15,983 bases of DNA from Proteobacteria bacterium SPGG2 (GTDB lineage Bacteria > Pseudomonadota > Gammaproteobacteria > Acidiferrobacterales > SPGG2). The position numbers and the translations under genes were made by a program. The stretch lies in NCBI GenBank assembly GCA_001643475.1, contig LXTK01000065.1, positions 1-15,983 on the forward strand, read 5' to 3'. Positions within the stretch are counted from its first letter, which is position 1. Every line of letters begins with the position of its first letter. The notes under the pieces are model-generated. The model worked only from the letters and a program-made list of their open reading frames with translations. It searched no databases and was not told the origin of the DNA. Positions 8,324 through 15,688 of the stretch are shown in pieces.

Positions 8324-8650
8324 TTAGGGGTTAACGCACTTGTAAACCTCAAACTTCTGCTTACCGTCCGTTACGGCTGACATAGCAACAATCGTATCCC
8401 CACCCTCGAAGTCTGCGGCAGCGCTATTACGGGCTTGGTATTCAAGATCTCTCTTGACCTTTTTCTCCTTTCGCTTGAAGACAAGTTTCGCTTTGACGGA
8501 CACCGTCGTCTTCCCTAGTTTTCTGCAACTAGCGACCTCACTGGCCTCCAATACCCGAACCTTTTCGCCTTCAGAGGTCAACTTAACCCACTTAAAGCCC
8601 ATCACCAGGATCGCGACAACGGGTACCAACACAACAAGACTCTTCTTCAT
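8324..8650 (-). CDS. DUF4156 family small envelope protein
   Basis: A 108-residue protein resembling DUF4156: LTSEGEKVRVL, a cysteine followed by KLGKTTVSVKAK, a Lys-rich helix, ARNSAAADFEGGDTIVA and a terminal FEVYKC. The function of the family is not known. The N-terminus is a hydrophobic signal (KKSLVVLVPVVAILVMG), placing it in the envelope. Relatives often carry a lipobox cysteine just before the WVKLT segment; here the position reads MGFKWVKL with no cysteine, so it may be secreted or stay anchored by its signal. A strong AGGGAGG ribosome site lies about five bases before ATG 8650. It ends 11 bases from the convergent FecR-SPOR gene. Confidence 0.75.
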   Translation of the reverse strand: MKKSLVVLVPVVAILVMGFKWVKLTSEGEKVRVLEASEVASCRKLGKTTVSVKAKLVFKRKEKKVKRDLEYQARNSAAADFEGGDTIVAMSAVTDGKQKFEVYKCVNP

Positions 8651-8705
8651 TTCACCCTCCCTTTAATTCCTATTCTGGAAAACTAAATTAATAAGGACCC
8701 GAGGC

Positions 8706-8711
8706 ATTATA
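8706..8711 (-). promoter_or_regulatory. Candidate -10 element for the DUF4156 gene
   Basis: A perfect TATAAT on the minus strand, about 55 bases before ATG 8650. No good -35 box stands 16-18 bases upstream, so the call rests on the -10 match and on the AT-rich divergent spacer between this gene and the MFS-acyltransferase gene. Confidence 0.35.
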
Positions 8712-8840
8712 ACCAACTGACTAACGACTTTGGAGATTGGTGATTATTTTGTCTTTTTTAGCTGCTAGAGTAGACATGTGCCAACTTGAGCGTGGCTCAT
8801 ATCTCCGCTTGTGTTCGGTGCATTCAAGGGGATTATTCGC

Positions 8841-10724
8841 ATGCCCGCCGATAATCAATTTTCACTCCTGCAGCAACAGCGTTTTGGGCCGTTTTTTATC
8901 ACCCAATTTCTAGGGGCCTTCAACGATAACGTATTCAAAAATGCGTTGGTTACGCTTATCGCCTTTCACGGCGCGAGTATCTTATCTGCGAACCCCGATA
9001 TGCTTATCAATATCAGTGCTGGCATATTTATCGTGCCGTTTTTTATCTTCTCAGCCACGGCCGGGCAACTCGCCGATAAGTATGAAAAATCTCAGCTGAT
9101 CAGATGGATAAAGCTCCTGGAAGTGGCGATTATGGTATGCGCAGCTGCCGCCTTTTATTTGAACAATCTGGCATTACTGATCGGTCTGTTATTTCTTATG
9201 GGGACGCAGTCTACGCTGTTTGCGCCGATTAAGTATGGAATGCTGCCGCAGATTTTGCGTGACCGAGAACTTGTCGGCGGTAACGGGCTTGTGGAGATGG
9301 GTACGTTCGTGGCCATTCTGTTAGGGACAATGGTAGGCACAGCAACCATAGGTCAGCCAGGAATTGGTGCCGCGCTGATTGCGATAGTTATCGTCTCGGT
9401 AGCCATTGCGGGCTACATCACGAGCTACCGGATCCCGCCGGTGGCGCCGGTAGACAGGAACGTTCGCATAAACTGGAATCCCGTTACCGAGACTTGGCGA
9501 ATCATCCAATTCGCTCGGCGAAACCGCACTGTATTTCTATCTATCCTTGGTATCTCTTGGTTTTGGTTCTTCGGCTTCGTCTACACCGCGCAACTACCAA
9601 GCTACACCAAGTTTACGCTCGGCGGCAATCAGAACGTGCTGATCATATTGATCACCCTTTTCACGGTAGGCATCGGCGTGGGTTCCTTATTATGTGAACG
9701 TTTATCCGATGGGCGGGTGGAGCTGGGACTTGTACCTTTCGGTTCTATCGGTCTAACCGTTTTTAGCATTGATTTATTCTTCGCCGCATCGAATCCAATC
9801 GGCGACGAACTCATCGGTGCCACCGCGTTTCTACAATCGGCGGCAAGCTGGCGAGTGTTGATCGACGTTATGTTAATCGGTTTGTTCGGCGGCTTCTACA
9901 TTGTTCCGTTATACGCCCTAGTACAACAACGTAGTGAACCGAGCCATAGATCCCGCATCATCGCCGCAAACAATATCATCAACGCCTTGTTTATGGTGAT
10001 ATCGGCAGTCATGGCCATCGCCCTGCTACGTGCGGGTCTTACAATCCCACAATTATTTCTCGTCACGTCTGCGCTGAACGCATTGGTAGCCATCTATATC
10101 TACACGCTGGTACCTGAGTTTCTTATGCGATTCATCGTGTGGATGCTGGTGCACACGGTCTACCGTGTCGATAAACAAGGCTTGGAACGCATACCGGAGG
10201 AAGGCCCAGCAGTACTCGTATGTAACCACGTAAGTCTCGCGGACGCGCTTGTCATTGGCGGCTGTGTGCGCCGCCCTGTACGTTTCGTGATGTACTACAA
10301 GATTTTCGAACTGCCGGTGTTGAATTTTGTCTTCCGCACCGCCGGCGCCATCCCCATCGCCCCAGCCAAAGAAGACGCCAAGATGCTCGAGCAAGCCTAC
10401 GAGCGAATCGCCGACGCTCTCGAAGGCGGTGATCTGCTCTGTATATTTCCCGAAGGTCAGATAAGCAAAGATGGTAGGTTGCATCCGTTTCGGCCTGGCA
10501 TCGAACGTATTCTTAAACACAATCCGGTGCCGGTTGTGCCCATGGCGCTGCGCGGCCTTTGGGGAAGCTTCTTTAGTCGTCGCGGTGGACCGGCGATGCG
10601 TAAATGGCCGACACGCTTTTGGTCAAAAATTGCCTTGGTTGTTGGTGCGCCGATGCCCCCAGAAGCAGCAACTGTCGACAGACTCGAGGAACGCGTGCGT
10701 GGCTTGCGCGGCGAGATGAGATAG
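8841..10724 (+). CDS. Fused MFS lysophospholipid transporter and PlsC-type acyltransferase
   Basis: A 627-residue two-domain membrane protein. Residues about 10-430 are a 12-helix MFS transporter of the LplT type, with the hallmark FLGAFNDNVFKNAL near the start and GQLADK between helices. Residues about 440-600 are a PlsC/AGPAT acyltransferase: NHVSLAD gives the catalytic H-x4-D (H463, D468), FPEGQISKDG is the glycerolipid-binding motif (536-539 for FPEG), and PVVPMAL is the last block. The protein lacks the AMP-binding acyl-ACP synthetase domain of three-part relatives. By family knowledge it would flip a lysophospholipid inward and re-acylate it, repairing the inner membrane; the exact substrate is inferred. 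I chose ATG 8841 because AAGGGG lies about nine bases upstream; an in-frame GTG at 8811 lacks a ribosome site. Confidence 0.9.
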   Translation: MPADNQFSLLQQQRFGPFFITQFLGAFNDNVFKNALVTLIAFHGASILSANPDMLINISAGIFIVPFFIFSATAGQLADKYEKSQLIRWIKLLEVAIMVCAAAAFYLNNLALLIGLLFLMGTQSTLFAPIKYGMLPQILRDRELVGGNGLVEMGTFVAILLGTMVGTATIGQPGIGAALIAIVIVSVAIAGYITSYRIPPVAPVDRNVRINWNPVTETWRIIQFARRNRTVFLSILGISWFWFFGFVYTAQLPSYTKFTLGGNQNVLIILITLFTVGIGVGSLLCERLSDGRVELGLVPFGSIGLTVFSIDLFFAASNPIGDELIGATAFLQSAASWRVLIDVMLIGLFGGFYIVPLYALVQQRSEPSHRSRIIAANNIINALFMVISAVMAIALLRAGLTIPQLFLVTSALNALVAIYIYTLVPEFLMRFIVWMLVHTVYRVDKQGLERIPEEGPAVLVCNHVSLADALVIGGCVRRPVRFVMYYKIFELPVLNFVFRTAGAIPIAPAKEDAKMLEQAYERIADALEGGDLLCIFPEGQISKDGRLHPFRPGIERILKHNPVPVVPMALRGLWGSFFSRRGGPAMRKWPTRFWSKIALVVGAPMPPEAATVDRLEERVRGLRGEMR

Positions 10725-10795
10725 GTATCGCGGGTTATCCTCGTGGGATAGGTCATCCTATGGTGCTCATTTAACTTCAACCAACAGAATCGCAC

Positions 10796-11323
10796 ATGAT
10801 GAACATCGAAAAACTCATTGCGGATGCCGGCAAATCAAAGTTTGCGCTATGGAAGCTCAATTTCGCCTTGTTGCGCGGTATTCCCTTCAATAAACCTCAC
10901 AACCTCGAAGTCATCGGCATCTCTGGAGACGAAGTAGTCGTAAGATATCCCTACAAAAGATCCAACCTGAATCATATAAAAGGATTACATGCATGCGGCT
11001 TGGCGACGGCCGCAGAATACGTGGCCGGTCTAACGCTACTGGCCAAACTGGGTGCATCTAAGTATCGCTTTATCTTGGAATCGCTGGAGATGAAATATCA
11101 CTATCAGGGAAAGAAGGATGCGATTGCCAAATGCATGGTGGATGAGGGGAGGTTACGCAAAGAAGTGATTGAACCACTAGAGAGCGATGACGCCGCCTAC
11201 ATCAAATGTGAGGCCGAAGTCTACGATGTGGACGGCAACCACTTATCCACTGGGACTTCGACCTGGCAGATAAAAAGATGGGAGAAAGTAAAGACCCAAG
11301 TAGGAAATAGTATGAGGCACTGA
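10796..11323 (+). CDS. DUF4442 hotdog-fold thioesterase-like protein
   Basis: A 175-residue protein of the DUF4442 group within the hotdog-fold thioesterase superfamily. Recognisable blocks are the IPFNKPHNLEV segment, VVVRYPYKRSNLNHIKGLHACGLATAAEYVAG, where NHI-x-G-x-HA is the conserved turn and long helix of the fold, and a C-terminal GNHLSTGTSTWQI strand. By analogy it may hydrolyse or bind acyl-CoA or acyl-ACP thioesters; no substrate can be named. There is no signal peptide, so it is cytoplasmic. Two consecutive ATG codons (10796 and 10799) compete as start, with no strong ribosome site. It follows the transporter-acyltransferase gene by 71 bases on the same strand, so both may act in phospholipid or acyl-chain turnover. 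It ends 24 bases from the convergent cupin gene. Confidence 0.82.
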   Translation: MMNIEKLIADAGKSKFALWKLNFALLRGIPFNKPHNLEVIGISGDEVVVRYPYKRSNLNHIKGLHACGLATAAEYVAGLTLLAKLGASKYRFILESLEMKYHYQGKKDAIAKCMVDEGRLRKEVIEPLESDDAAYIKCEAEVYDVDGNHLSTGTSTWQIKRWEKVKTQVGNSMRH

Positions 11324-11347
11324 ACTGTGGTGCCGCACCAGAGTTAG

Positions 11348-11791
11348 CTAGCTTCCCTTTTCTACCAGCACCGGTCGGTCGCGATCGGCCGGCACCATGC
11401 AGAGGAATCCAAAGGGCTCGGGGCCATCTGGATTGTGGAATTGGTGCACTTCCCAAGGCGCAATGTAGACAACGTCACCAACAGACACCGCCTCTTGACG
11501 ATCACCGAGGGTCACCTTGGCCTGACCACGAACCACGACAATAATGTGCTGGTGCGCATGCTTTTCGTGACTCGAAAATCCACCGACCTCGACTTCGAAG
11601 TAGCGCAGATGAAATGGTGCAGGTACCTCGTCAGCACCACCTATTAATGAGGTACGCGTAACACCACGCCAACTGCCAGGCTCATCCTTATAGATCTTCT
11701 TGATTGTGTCCTGCCACGAGAACCCGTCTTTATACTTGACGACCTTACTCTTGTCAGCCGGTATCAGATCGTTTAGCTTTTCTTGCTTCAT
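11348..11791 (-). CDS. Cupin-domain protein
   Basis: A 147-residue single-domain cupin. The first metal motif reads HEKHAHQHIIVVVRG, with H78, H80 and H82; the glutamate usually found after HxH is absent and an extra His stands nearby. The second motif, GDVVYIAPWEVHQFHN, supplies H116 and N120. Metal binding by three histidines is therefore likely; whether it is an isomerase, dioxygenase or sugar-binding cupin cannot be told. Its ATG overlaps the TGA of the preceding dehydrogenase by four bases (ATGA), so translation is probably coupled and the two are expected to act in the same pathway. Confidence 0.85.
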   Translation of the reverse strand: MKQEKLNDLIPADKSKVVKYKDGFSWQDTIKKIYKDEPGSWRGVTRTSLIGGADEVPAPFHLRYFEVEVGGFSSHEKHAHQHIIVVVRGQAKVTLGDRQEAVSVGDVVYIAPWEVHQFHNPDGPEPFGFLCMVPADRDRPVLVEKGS

Positions 11792-12807
11792 TGATCGAAA
11801 ATAACGAGCACTTTCAGTACTTCACCGCCCCTTTTGGCGGTATCGTAGGCGGTTTGAATTTCATCGATTTTAAATCGATTGGTTATCAACGGCATTACAT
11901 CCACTGCTCCCGTCCTCAAGAGGTCATAGGCACGCCGCGTGTCCTGCGGGCCACACGAGTACGACGGCACCAAGCTCACTTCACGAAAGTACAAATCATC
12001 GAAATCGAGCGCAGTCGGTGAGCCGGTTGGCGTCGCCGTAAACAATACAACGGTGCCGCCATTTCGTACATAGGCCAACGACTGCACGATAACCGTGGGA
12101 TTTCCAGGCCCGACGATTACATAGTCAGCGCCCTCAAAATCATCTGCCCTCGCCCTATCCGCCAACTGCTCCGGGGTAAAGACCTTGTCCGCCCCGAATC
12201 GTCGCGCGTATTCCTGTCGCACTGGATCGGGTTCAACTGCCCACAGCAGCTTAGTACCCGCTGCTTTGGCCGCGGCCAGGTTCAACAGACCCATGACCCC
12301 ACAACCAACGATAATGCCATGATCGCGCGGACAAGACCCAAGGCGCGCTATCGCCTTGACCGAGCAAGCAAGTGGCTCGATAAATGCGCCGACCTCGGGC
12401 GTCAGATCATCGATCGGAAAGGAATCGCGTTGCGCATTGACAGACGGCACACGAATGTATTCAGCCATACCACCCGGGTCCAGTTTGCTCTTGCGCCAAG
12501 TAACGCAGTGCACCGCATCACCAGCGCGACAGTAACGACATTCCATGCAGGGTGCGTGATGATGAACAAAAACTAACTGACCGGGTTTGACGTGATTTAG
12601 ATCGGACCCGACTTCCTCAGCATAACCCACCACTTCATGTCCCAGCACGGTGTTTACTTTGCGCTCCATGTACCACTCCATGAGGTCGCCGGAGCAAATA
12701 CCGCAGGCAGCCGTTTTCAGCAGTAGTTCACTGTCAGACTGCAGCACCGGTTTCGGTACTTGTTGTACCTCGAATTCCTTAGGCCCTCGAATTAGCGCCT
12801 GCAACAT
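11788..12807 (-). CDS. Zinc-binding medium-chain alcohol dehydrogenase (second in operon)
   Basis: Medium-chain dehydrogenase/reductase of 339 residues. The catalytic zinc ligands are visible as CGICSGD (C35) and GHEVVG (H57, E58); FIEPLACSVKAI supplies the later glutamate. The structural zinc lobe has four cysteines in the usual spacing (C87, C90, C93, C101). The Rossmann fold shows GCGVMGLLNLAAAKAAG and an acidic VEPD that favours NAD over NADP. The sorbitol/threonine-dehydrogenase-like layout suggests oxidation of a polyol, sugar or amino alcohol; the substrate is not determined. It begins 32 bases after the first dehydrogenase (a GTG at 12810 is an alternative start) and overlaps the cupin gene. 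The two dehydrogenases are clearly different in sequence, so they are not a recent tandem copy. Confidence 0.9.
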   Translation of the reverse strand: MLQALIRGPKEFEVQQVPKPVLQSDSELLLKTAACGICSGDLMEWYMERKVNTVLGHEVVGYAEEVGSDLNHVKPGQLVFVHHHAPCMECRYCRAGDAVHCVTWRKSKLDPGGMAEYIRVPSVNAQRDSFPIDDLTPEVGAFIEPLACSVKAIARLGSCPRDHGIIVGCGVMGLLNLAAAKAAGTKLLWAVEPDPVRQEYARRFGADKVFTPEQLADRARADDFEGADYVIVGPGNPTVIVQSLAYVRNGGTVVLFTATPTGSPTALDFDDLYFREVSLVPSYSCGPQDTRRAYDLLRTGAVDVMPLITNRFKIDEIQTAYDTAKRGGEVLKVLVIFDQ

Positions 12808-12839
12808 CACTTTGTGCTTCTCAACCTTGCTTCAAACGG

Positions 12840-13862
12840 TTACATCCATGGATCTATAGCATACTTGATGCCTTGGCCGGCCTCCATCTGCTTGAGGGCG
12901 GACTCAAGGTCATCCAATCCCATTTCGCCACTGATCAGATCATCGACCCTGACTTCACTATTCTCAAGTAGCCTTGCCGCCTTGCGCACATCAGGCGGGC
13001 CGAAGTGAAAGCTGCCCAGTACGCGGGTTTCTTGGTAGTGCAATTGGAACGTATCAATCTCAAGGACGGTCCCCTGGGGTAAACCACCGAAGAAGAGCAC
13101 CTGGCCGCCAGCATCCACGGTGCCTAACGCTGCGTGCCATCCGTCAATCTGTCCGGTGCATTCGATGACGCAATCGACACCCCTATCACCTTCAAGTTGG
13201 TCTTTGAGCGATATCTCTTCGACATCGAGCACCTGCTCAAGGCCGTAACCACGGGCAATCGCCAGGCGTTGTCGGTTACGCCCACCAGCCACAATCGCGG
13301 CGTGTGTGTAGTGCGGCAACAACTGACAGAAAAGCAACCCCATGGCCCCCAGGCCTAACACCAGTACCCGATCAACCCCTTGCCAATCGATACGTTCAAG
13401 CGCATGCACCACACAGCTCACGGGTTCGAGAAATGCTGCCCGCTGTGCTGGCATGTCCGGTGGGCGCCCCAATAGGTTTTGCCGCACCACCCTCGCGGGT
13501 AGACGCAGATACTCGGCAAACGCCCCGAATGCCATATCGGTCTGCAGTTCTGGACACAGGCTGTAACGTTGCTTCTGACATTGGCGGCACTGCCCGCAGG
13601 GGCCACTTTGCACGCCCCAAACGGGCATGCCTATTTCGAAACCCTTTACTTCTTGGCCAACCGCGGCCACCTCACCGGCATATTGGTGGCCGAACGGGCC
13701 GGGCATGGGGATAAGCGGGTGCCCGCGCCGATACGCCTTGAGATCCGTGCCACAAGTGAGTGCGCGCTCGATTCGCACAAGCAATTCACCGGACTCAAGT
13801 TTAGGATCCGGGACGTCACGGATTTCGATCTTCCTGGGTTCGACTAGATAAGCAGAGCGCAT
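12840..13862 (-). CDS. Zinc-binding medium-chain alcohol dehydrogenase (first in operon)
   Basis: A second MDR dehydrogenase, 340 residues from ATG 13862. The start MRSAYLVEPRKIEIRDVPDP fits the family, whereas an in-frame ATG at 13874 adds only four residues. Catalytic zinc: CGTDLKAY (C37) and FGHQYAGEV (H59), with glutamine at 60 where the family normally has glutamate. Structural zinc: C89, C92, C95 and C103 in the CGQCRQCQKQRYSLC lobe. FLEPVSCVVHAL resembles sorbitol dehydrogenase, and LGLGAMGLLFCQLL is the nucleotide-binding loop. It leads the minus-strand operon dehydrogenase-dehydrogenase-cupin and faces away from the tas-type reductase. No ribosome site precedes the start; translation may depend on the small upstream frame that overlaps it. 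Confidence 0.9.
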   Translation of the reverse strand: MRSAYLVEPRKIEIRDVPDPKLESGELLVRIERALTCGTDLKAYRRGHPLIPMPGPFGHQYAGEVAAVGQEVKGFEIGMPVWGVQSGPCGQCRQCQKQRYSLCPELQTDMAFGAFAEYLRLPARVVRQNLLGRPPDMPAQRAAFLEPVSCVVHALERIDWQGVDRVLVLGLGAMGLLFCQLLPHYTHAAIVAGGRNRQRLAIARGYGLEQVLDVEEISLKDQLEGDRGVDCVIECTGQIDGWHAALGTVDAGGQVLFFGGLPQGTVLEIDTFQLHYQETRVLGSFHFGPPDVRKAARLLENSEVRVDDLISGEMGLDDLESALKQMEAGQGIKYAIDPWM

Positions 13863-13924
13863 AACAATAACCATAGCGATAAGGCGCCGACGGTCACGCC
13901 CAGTGTAAATGATTCCTTCGGCAT
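13844..13924 (-). CDS. Possible 26-residue membrane leader peptide
   Basis: A short frame reads MPKESFTLGVTVGALSLWLL and ends LCALLI, i.e. a charged start followed by one hydrophobic stretch long enough to cross the membrane. AAAGG stands about three bases before its ATG, and its TAG lies 19 bases inside the first dehydrogenase gene, whose own ATG has no ribosome site. This arrangement would suit translational coupling. No family is recognised and a frame this short can arise by chance, so it is only a candidate. Confidence 0.25.
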   Translation of the reverse strand: MPKESFTLGVTVGALSLWLLLCALLI

Positions 13925-13985
13925 GTGCCTTTGAGCTATGTTAGCGTACCCGACCCAACTTGGAACGCAACAGGTAGCAGTCTCA

Positions 13986-15026
13986 ATGAAATATCGCCGA
14001 CTCGGACGTACCGACCTTGAAGTGAGTGTCATTTGCCTTGGCAGCATGACCTGGGGTGAACAAAACACGGAAACGGAGGGTCATGAACAACTCGACATGG
14101 CGCTCGATGCCGGCGTGAACTTTATCGATACGGCCGAGATGTATTCGTTCCCAGCGAGAGCGGAGACCACCGGCGCCAGTGAGCGATGCGTCGGTAGTTG
14201 GCTCAAGCGGCGTCAGGTTAGAGACCGGGTCGTGATCACCACCAAGGTAACTGGCCGCGACTTCTGGCTACCCCACATAAGAGGTGGTAAAACGCGCTTG
14301 GACCGCAAAAACATCGAGCAGGCGATCGACGGCAGCCTGCAACGCCTACAAACCGATACCATCGATCTCTATCAACTGCACTGGCCTGACCGCAAGACCA
14401 ACTTCTTCGGCAAGCTCGGCTATGAACACGATGAAGATGATGTAGCGATACCTATCACCGAAACGCTGCAGGTGCTCGGCGATCTCGTGACGGCCGGCAA
14501 GGTTCGCCACATAGGTCTGTCAAACGAAACCCCGTGGGGTATTATGAGTTTCATAAAATGCACCGACGAGCTTGGCTCGCCTCGCGTGGTCAGCGTGCAG
14601 AATCCCTATAGCCTGCTATGCCGAACGTTTGAGATCGGTAATGCGGAGATTGCCCATCGCGAAGACGTGGGTTTGTTGGCCTACTCGCCACTTGGCTTCG
14701 GCGTTCTTAGCGGAAAGTATTTGCATGGTGCCCAACCATCCGACGCGCGCCTGACCTTATATCCGCAATACTCGCGCTATGCCAATGACAACGCGATCCG
14801 CGCTACCGAATCTTATGTAGCGCTGGCAAAAGAACACGGCCTAGACCCAGCACAAATGGCGTTGGCCTACTGCAACAGCCGGTCATTTCTGACGAGCACC
14901 ATCATCACTGCCACCACACTCGAACAGTTGCGCACCGATATCGACAGCGTCGATCTCGATCTTTCGGCTGAAGTACTAGAAGGCATCGAGGCTATACACA
15001 ACAATTATCCAAATCCAGCGCCGTAA
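13986..15026 (+). CDS. tas: Tas-type aldo/keto reductase
   Basis: NADPH-type aldo/keto reductase with a TIM-barrel fold. From ATG 13986 it has 346 residues, the same as E. coli Tas, and it shares Tas-typical segments: MTWGEQNTE, DTAEMYSFPARAETTG, LDRKNI, LYQLHWPDRKTNFFGKLGY, QNPYSLL, LLAYSPLGFG and a C-terminal YPNPAP. The catalytic tetrad is complete: D48, Y53, K87 and H132. The physiological substrate of Tas is not firmly known, so a general carbonyl reductase role is all that can be said. An earlier in-frame start at 13938 would add 16 residues with no family counterpart. It is divergent from the dehydrogenase-dehydrogenase-cupin operon across 123 bases and may share its control and pathway. 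Confidence 0.92.
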   Translation: MKYRRLGRTDLEVSVICLGSMTWGEQNTETEGHEQLDMALDAGVNFIDTAEMYSFPARAETTGASERCVGSWLKRRQVRDRVVITTKVTGRDFWLPHIRGGKTRLDRKNIEQAIDGSLQRLQTDTIDLYQLHWPDRKTNFFGKLGYEHDEDDVAIPITETLQVLGDLVTAGKVRHIGLSNETPWGIMSFIKCTDELGSPRVVSVQNPYSLLCRTFEIGNAEIAHREDVGLLAYSPLGFGVLSGKYLHGAQPSDARLTLYPQYSRYANDNAIRATESYVALAKEHGLDPAQMALAYCNSRSFLTSTIITATTLEQLRTDIDSVDLDLSAEVLEGIEAIHNNYPNPAP

Positions 15027-15047
15027 CCCCTCCCCGACCGGCAACTG

Positions 15048-15102
15048 CTCCTCGACCGCTGTTCCCGACGCGGTTCTACCTCCTCCATCCATGGAGTCGT
15101 GC
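15048..15102 (+). repeat. Structured dispersed repeat, copy B1
   Basis: It matches copy A (3020-3074) at 46 of 55 positions. Hairpins: ACCGC (15055-15059) with GCGGT (15070-15074) around a ten-base loop, and CTCC (15083-15086) with GGAG (15093-15096) around ATCCAT. It begins 21 bases after the tas stop codon, the same distance that copy A keeps from the prkA stop. The strand follows the flanking genes. Confidence 0.75.
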
Positions 15103-15160
15103 GTTGCTCTCGGTTGCTGCTCCTGGCGCAACTCTATCTCCTCCTTCCATGGAGTCGTAA
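15103..15160 (+). repeat. Structured dispersed repeat, copy B2 (tandem with B1)
   Basis: Head-to-tail with B1 at a 58-base period; 39 of 55 positions agree. The first hairpin is GTTGC (15113-15117) with GCAAC (15128-15132), where three base pairs differ from B1 yet all still pair. The second is CTCC (15141-15144) with GGAG (15151-15154). The most conserved core is the TCTA-YCTCCT-N-CATGGAGTCGT region. Confidence 0.7.
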
Positions 15161-15174
15161 CTTCCTACGTCTGA

Positions 15175-15190
15175 CCTCCGGGGATGGAGG
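15175..15190 (+). repeat. Short hairpin, possible decayed third repeat copy
   Basis: CCTCC, loop GGGGAT, GGAGG: a 5-bp stem in line with the second hairpin of copies B1 and B2 (CTCC-N6-GGAG). CGTA (15156-15159) and TACG (15166-15169) could form a short first hairpin. Outside the stems I see little similarity, so this may be coincidence. Confidence 0.3.
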
Positions 15191-15210
15191 AAATGCAAAA
15201 GAGTCGCAGC

Positions 15211-15239
15211 TTGCTACAGTGTAAAGCGGCGCGTACGAT
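15211..15239 (+). promoter_or_regulatory. Sigma-70 promoter for the rhodanese gene
   Basis: TTGCTA (15211-15216), a 17-base spacer, TACGAT (15234-15239): four of six matches to each consensus box at ideal spacing. The predicted start is near 15246, leaving a leader of about 33 bases that contains the strong AAGGAGGA ribosome site (15263-15270), eight bases from the ATG. The promoter lies just after the repeat block, so the gene is probably transcribed separately from tas. Confidence 0.55.
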
Positions 15240-15278
15240 ACTTTCGCTGAGTAATCACGTAAAAGGAGGAGAGGAACA

Positions 15279-15668
15279 ATGGCAAAGTCTTTTATGCAAA
15301 TGGCCGAAGAGGCGATGGCCGAGGTTGAGGGAGTCGGTCCTCTTGAGGTTCAGCAACGATTGGAACACGACCCGGACGCTTTGGTGGTGGATGTCCGAGA
15401 CGCGGCGGACGTTCCGTCCACCGGCCTGGCGGCCCGCGGAGTCAACATCTCGCTCGGCATGCTGCCGGTCAAGGCGGACCTAGAGCTGCCAGAAGAGTGG
15501 CGTGATTCCCGGCTTCAAGATCGCTCACGCCACATTATCACCACCTGCCAAACGGGGGAAAATGCCGCCAGAGGCGCCAAGCTTCTTAAAGAAATGGGCT
15601 TCACAAATGCCTCCTACATGAAAGGGGGTATGGAAGCCTGGAAAGCCGCTGGCCTTCCGACCGAGTAG
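15279..15668 (+). CDS. Single-domain rhodanese-like sulfurtransferase
   Basis: A 129-residue protein with one rhodanese domain. Visible landmarks are VVDVRDAAD (residues 36-44), the catalytic cysteine C90 in the loop TTCQTGENAARGA, and the C-terminal GFTNASYMKGGMEAWKAAGLP block. Rhodaneses carry sulfur as a cysteine persulfide; the usual acceptor or donor is unknown here. The loop has CQTGEN instead of the common CxxGxR, so the arginine often seen there is missing. A PSTG segment stands in place of the EF/HI-GHIPGA stretch of many relatives. No signal peptide, so cytoplasmic. The ribosome site AAGGAGGA is close to ideal, suggesting strong translation. Confidence 0.88.
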   Translation: MAKSFMQMAEEAMAEVEGVGPLEVQQRLEHDPDALVVDVRDAADVPSTGLAARGVNISLGMLPVKADLELPEEWRDSRLQDRSRHIITTCQTGENAARGAKLLKEMGFTNASYMKGGMEAWKAAGLPTE

Positions 15669-15688
15669 CCCTGACTGGCAGAATTTGT

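Noticed and set aside
10053..10520. A 155-codon minus-strand open frame
   Set aside because: It is antisense to the acyltransferase domain of the MFS-PlsC fusion and has no recognisable features.
10748..10761. ATAGG-TCAT-CCTAT inverted repeat between the MFS-PlsC and DUF4442 genes as a terminator
   Set aside because: Only five base pairs, AT-containing and with no following T-run; too weak to support a call.
15045..15160. Tandem 58-base repeats considered as a CRISPR array
   Set aside because: Only two head-to-tail copies with no unique spacers between them, and similarity runs through the whole period.
15184..15483. A 99-codon plus-strand frame at the start of the rhodanese gene
   Set aside because: It overlaps the promoter, the ribosome site and the real rhodanese frame, and is rich in Arg and Ser as out-of-frame readings usually are.
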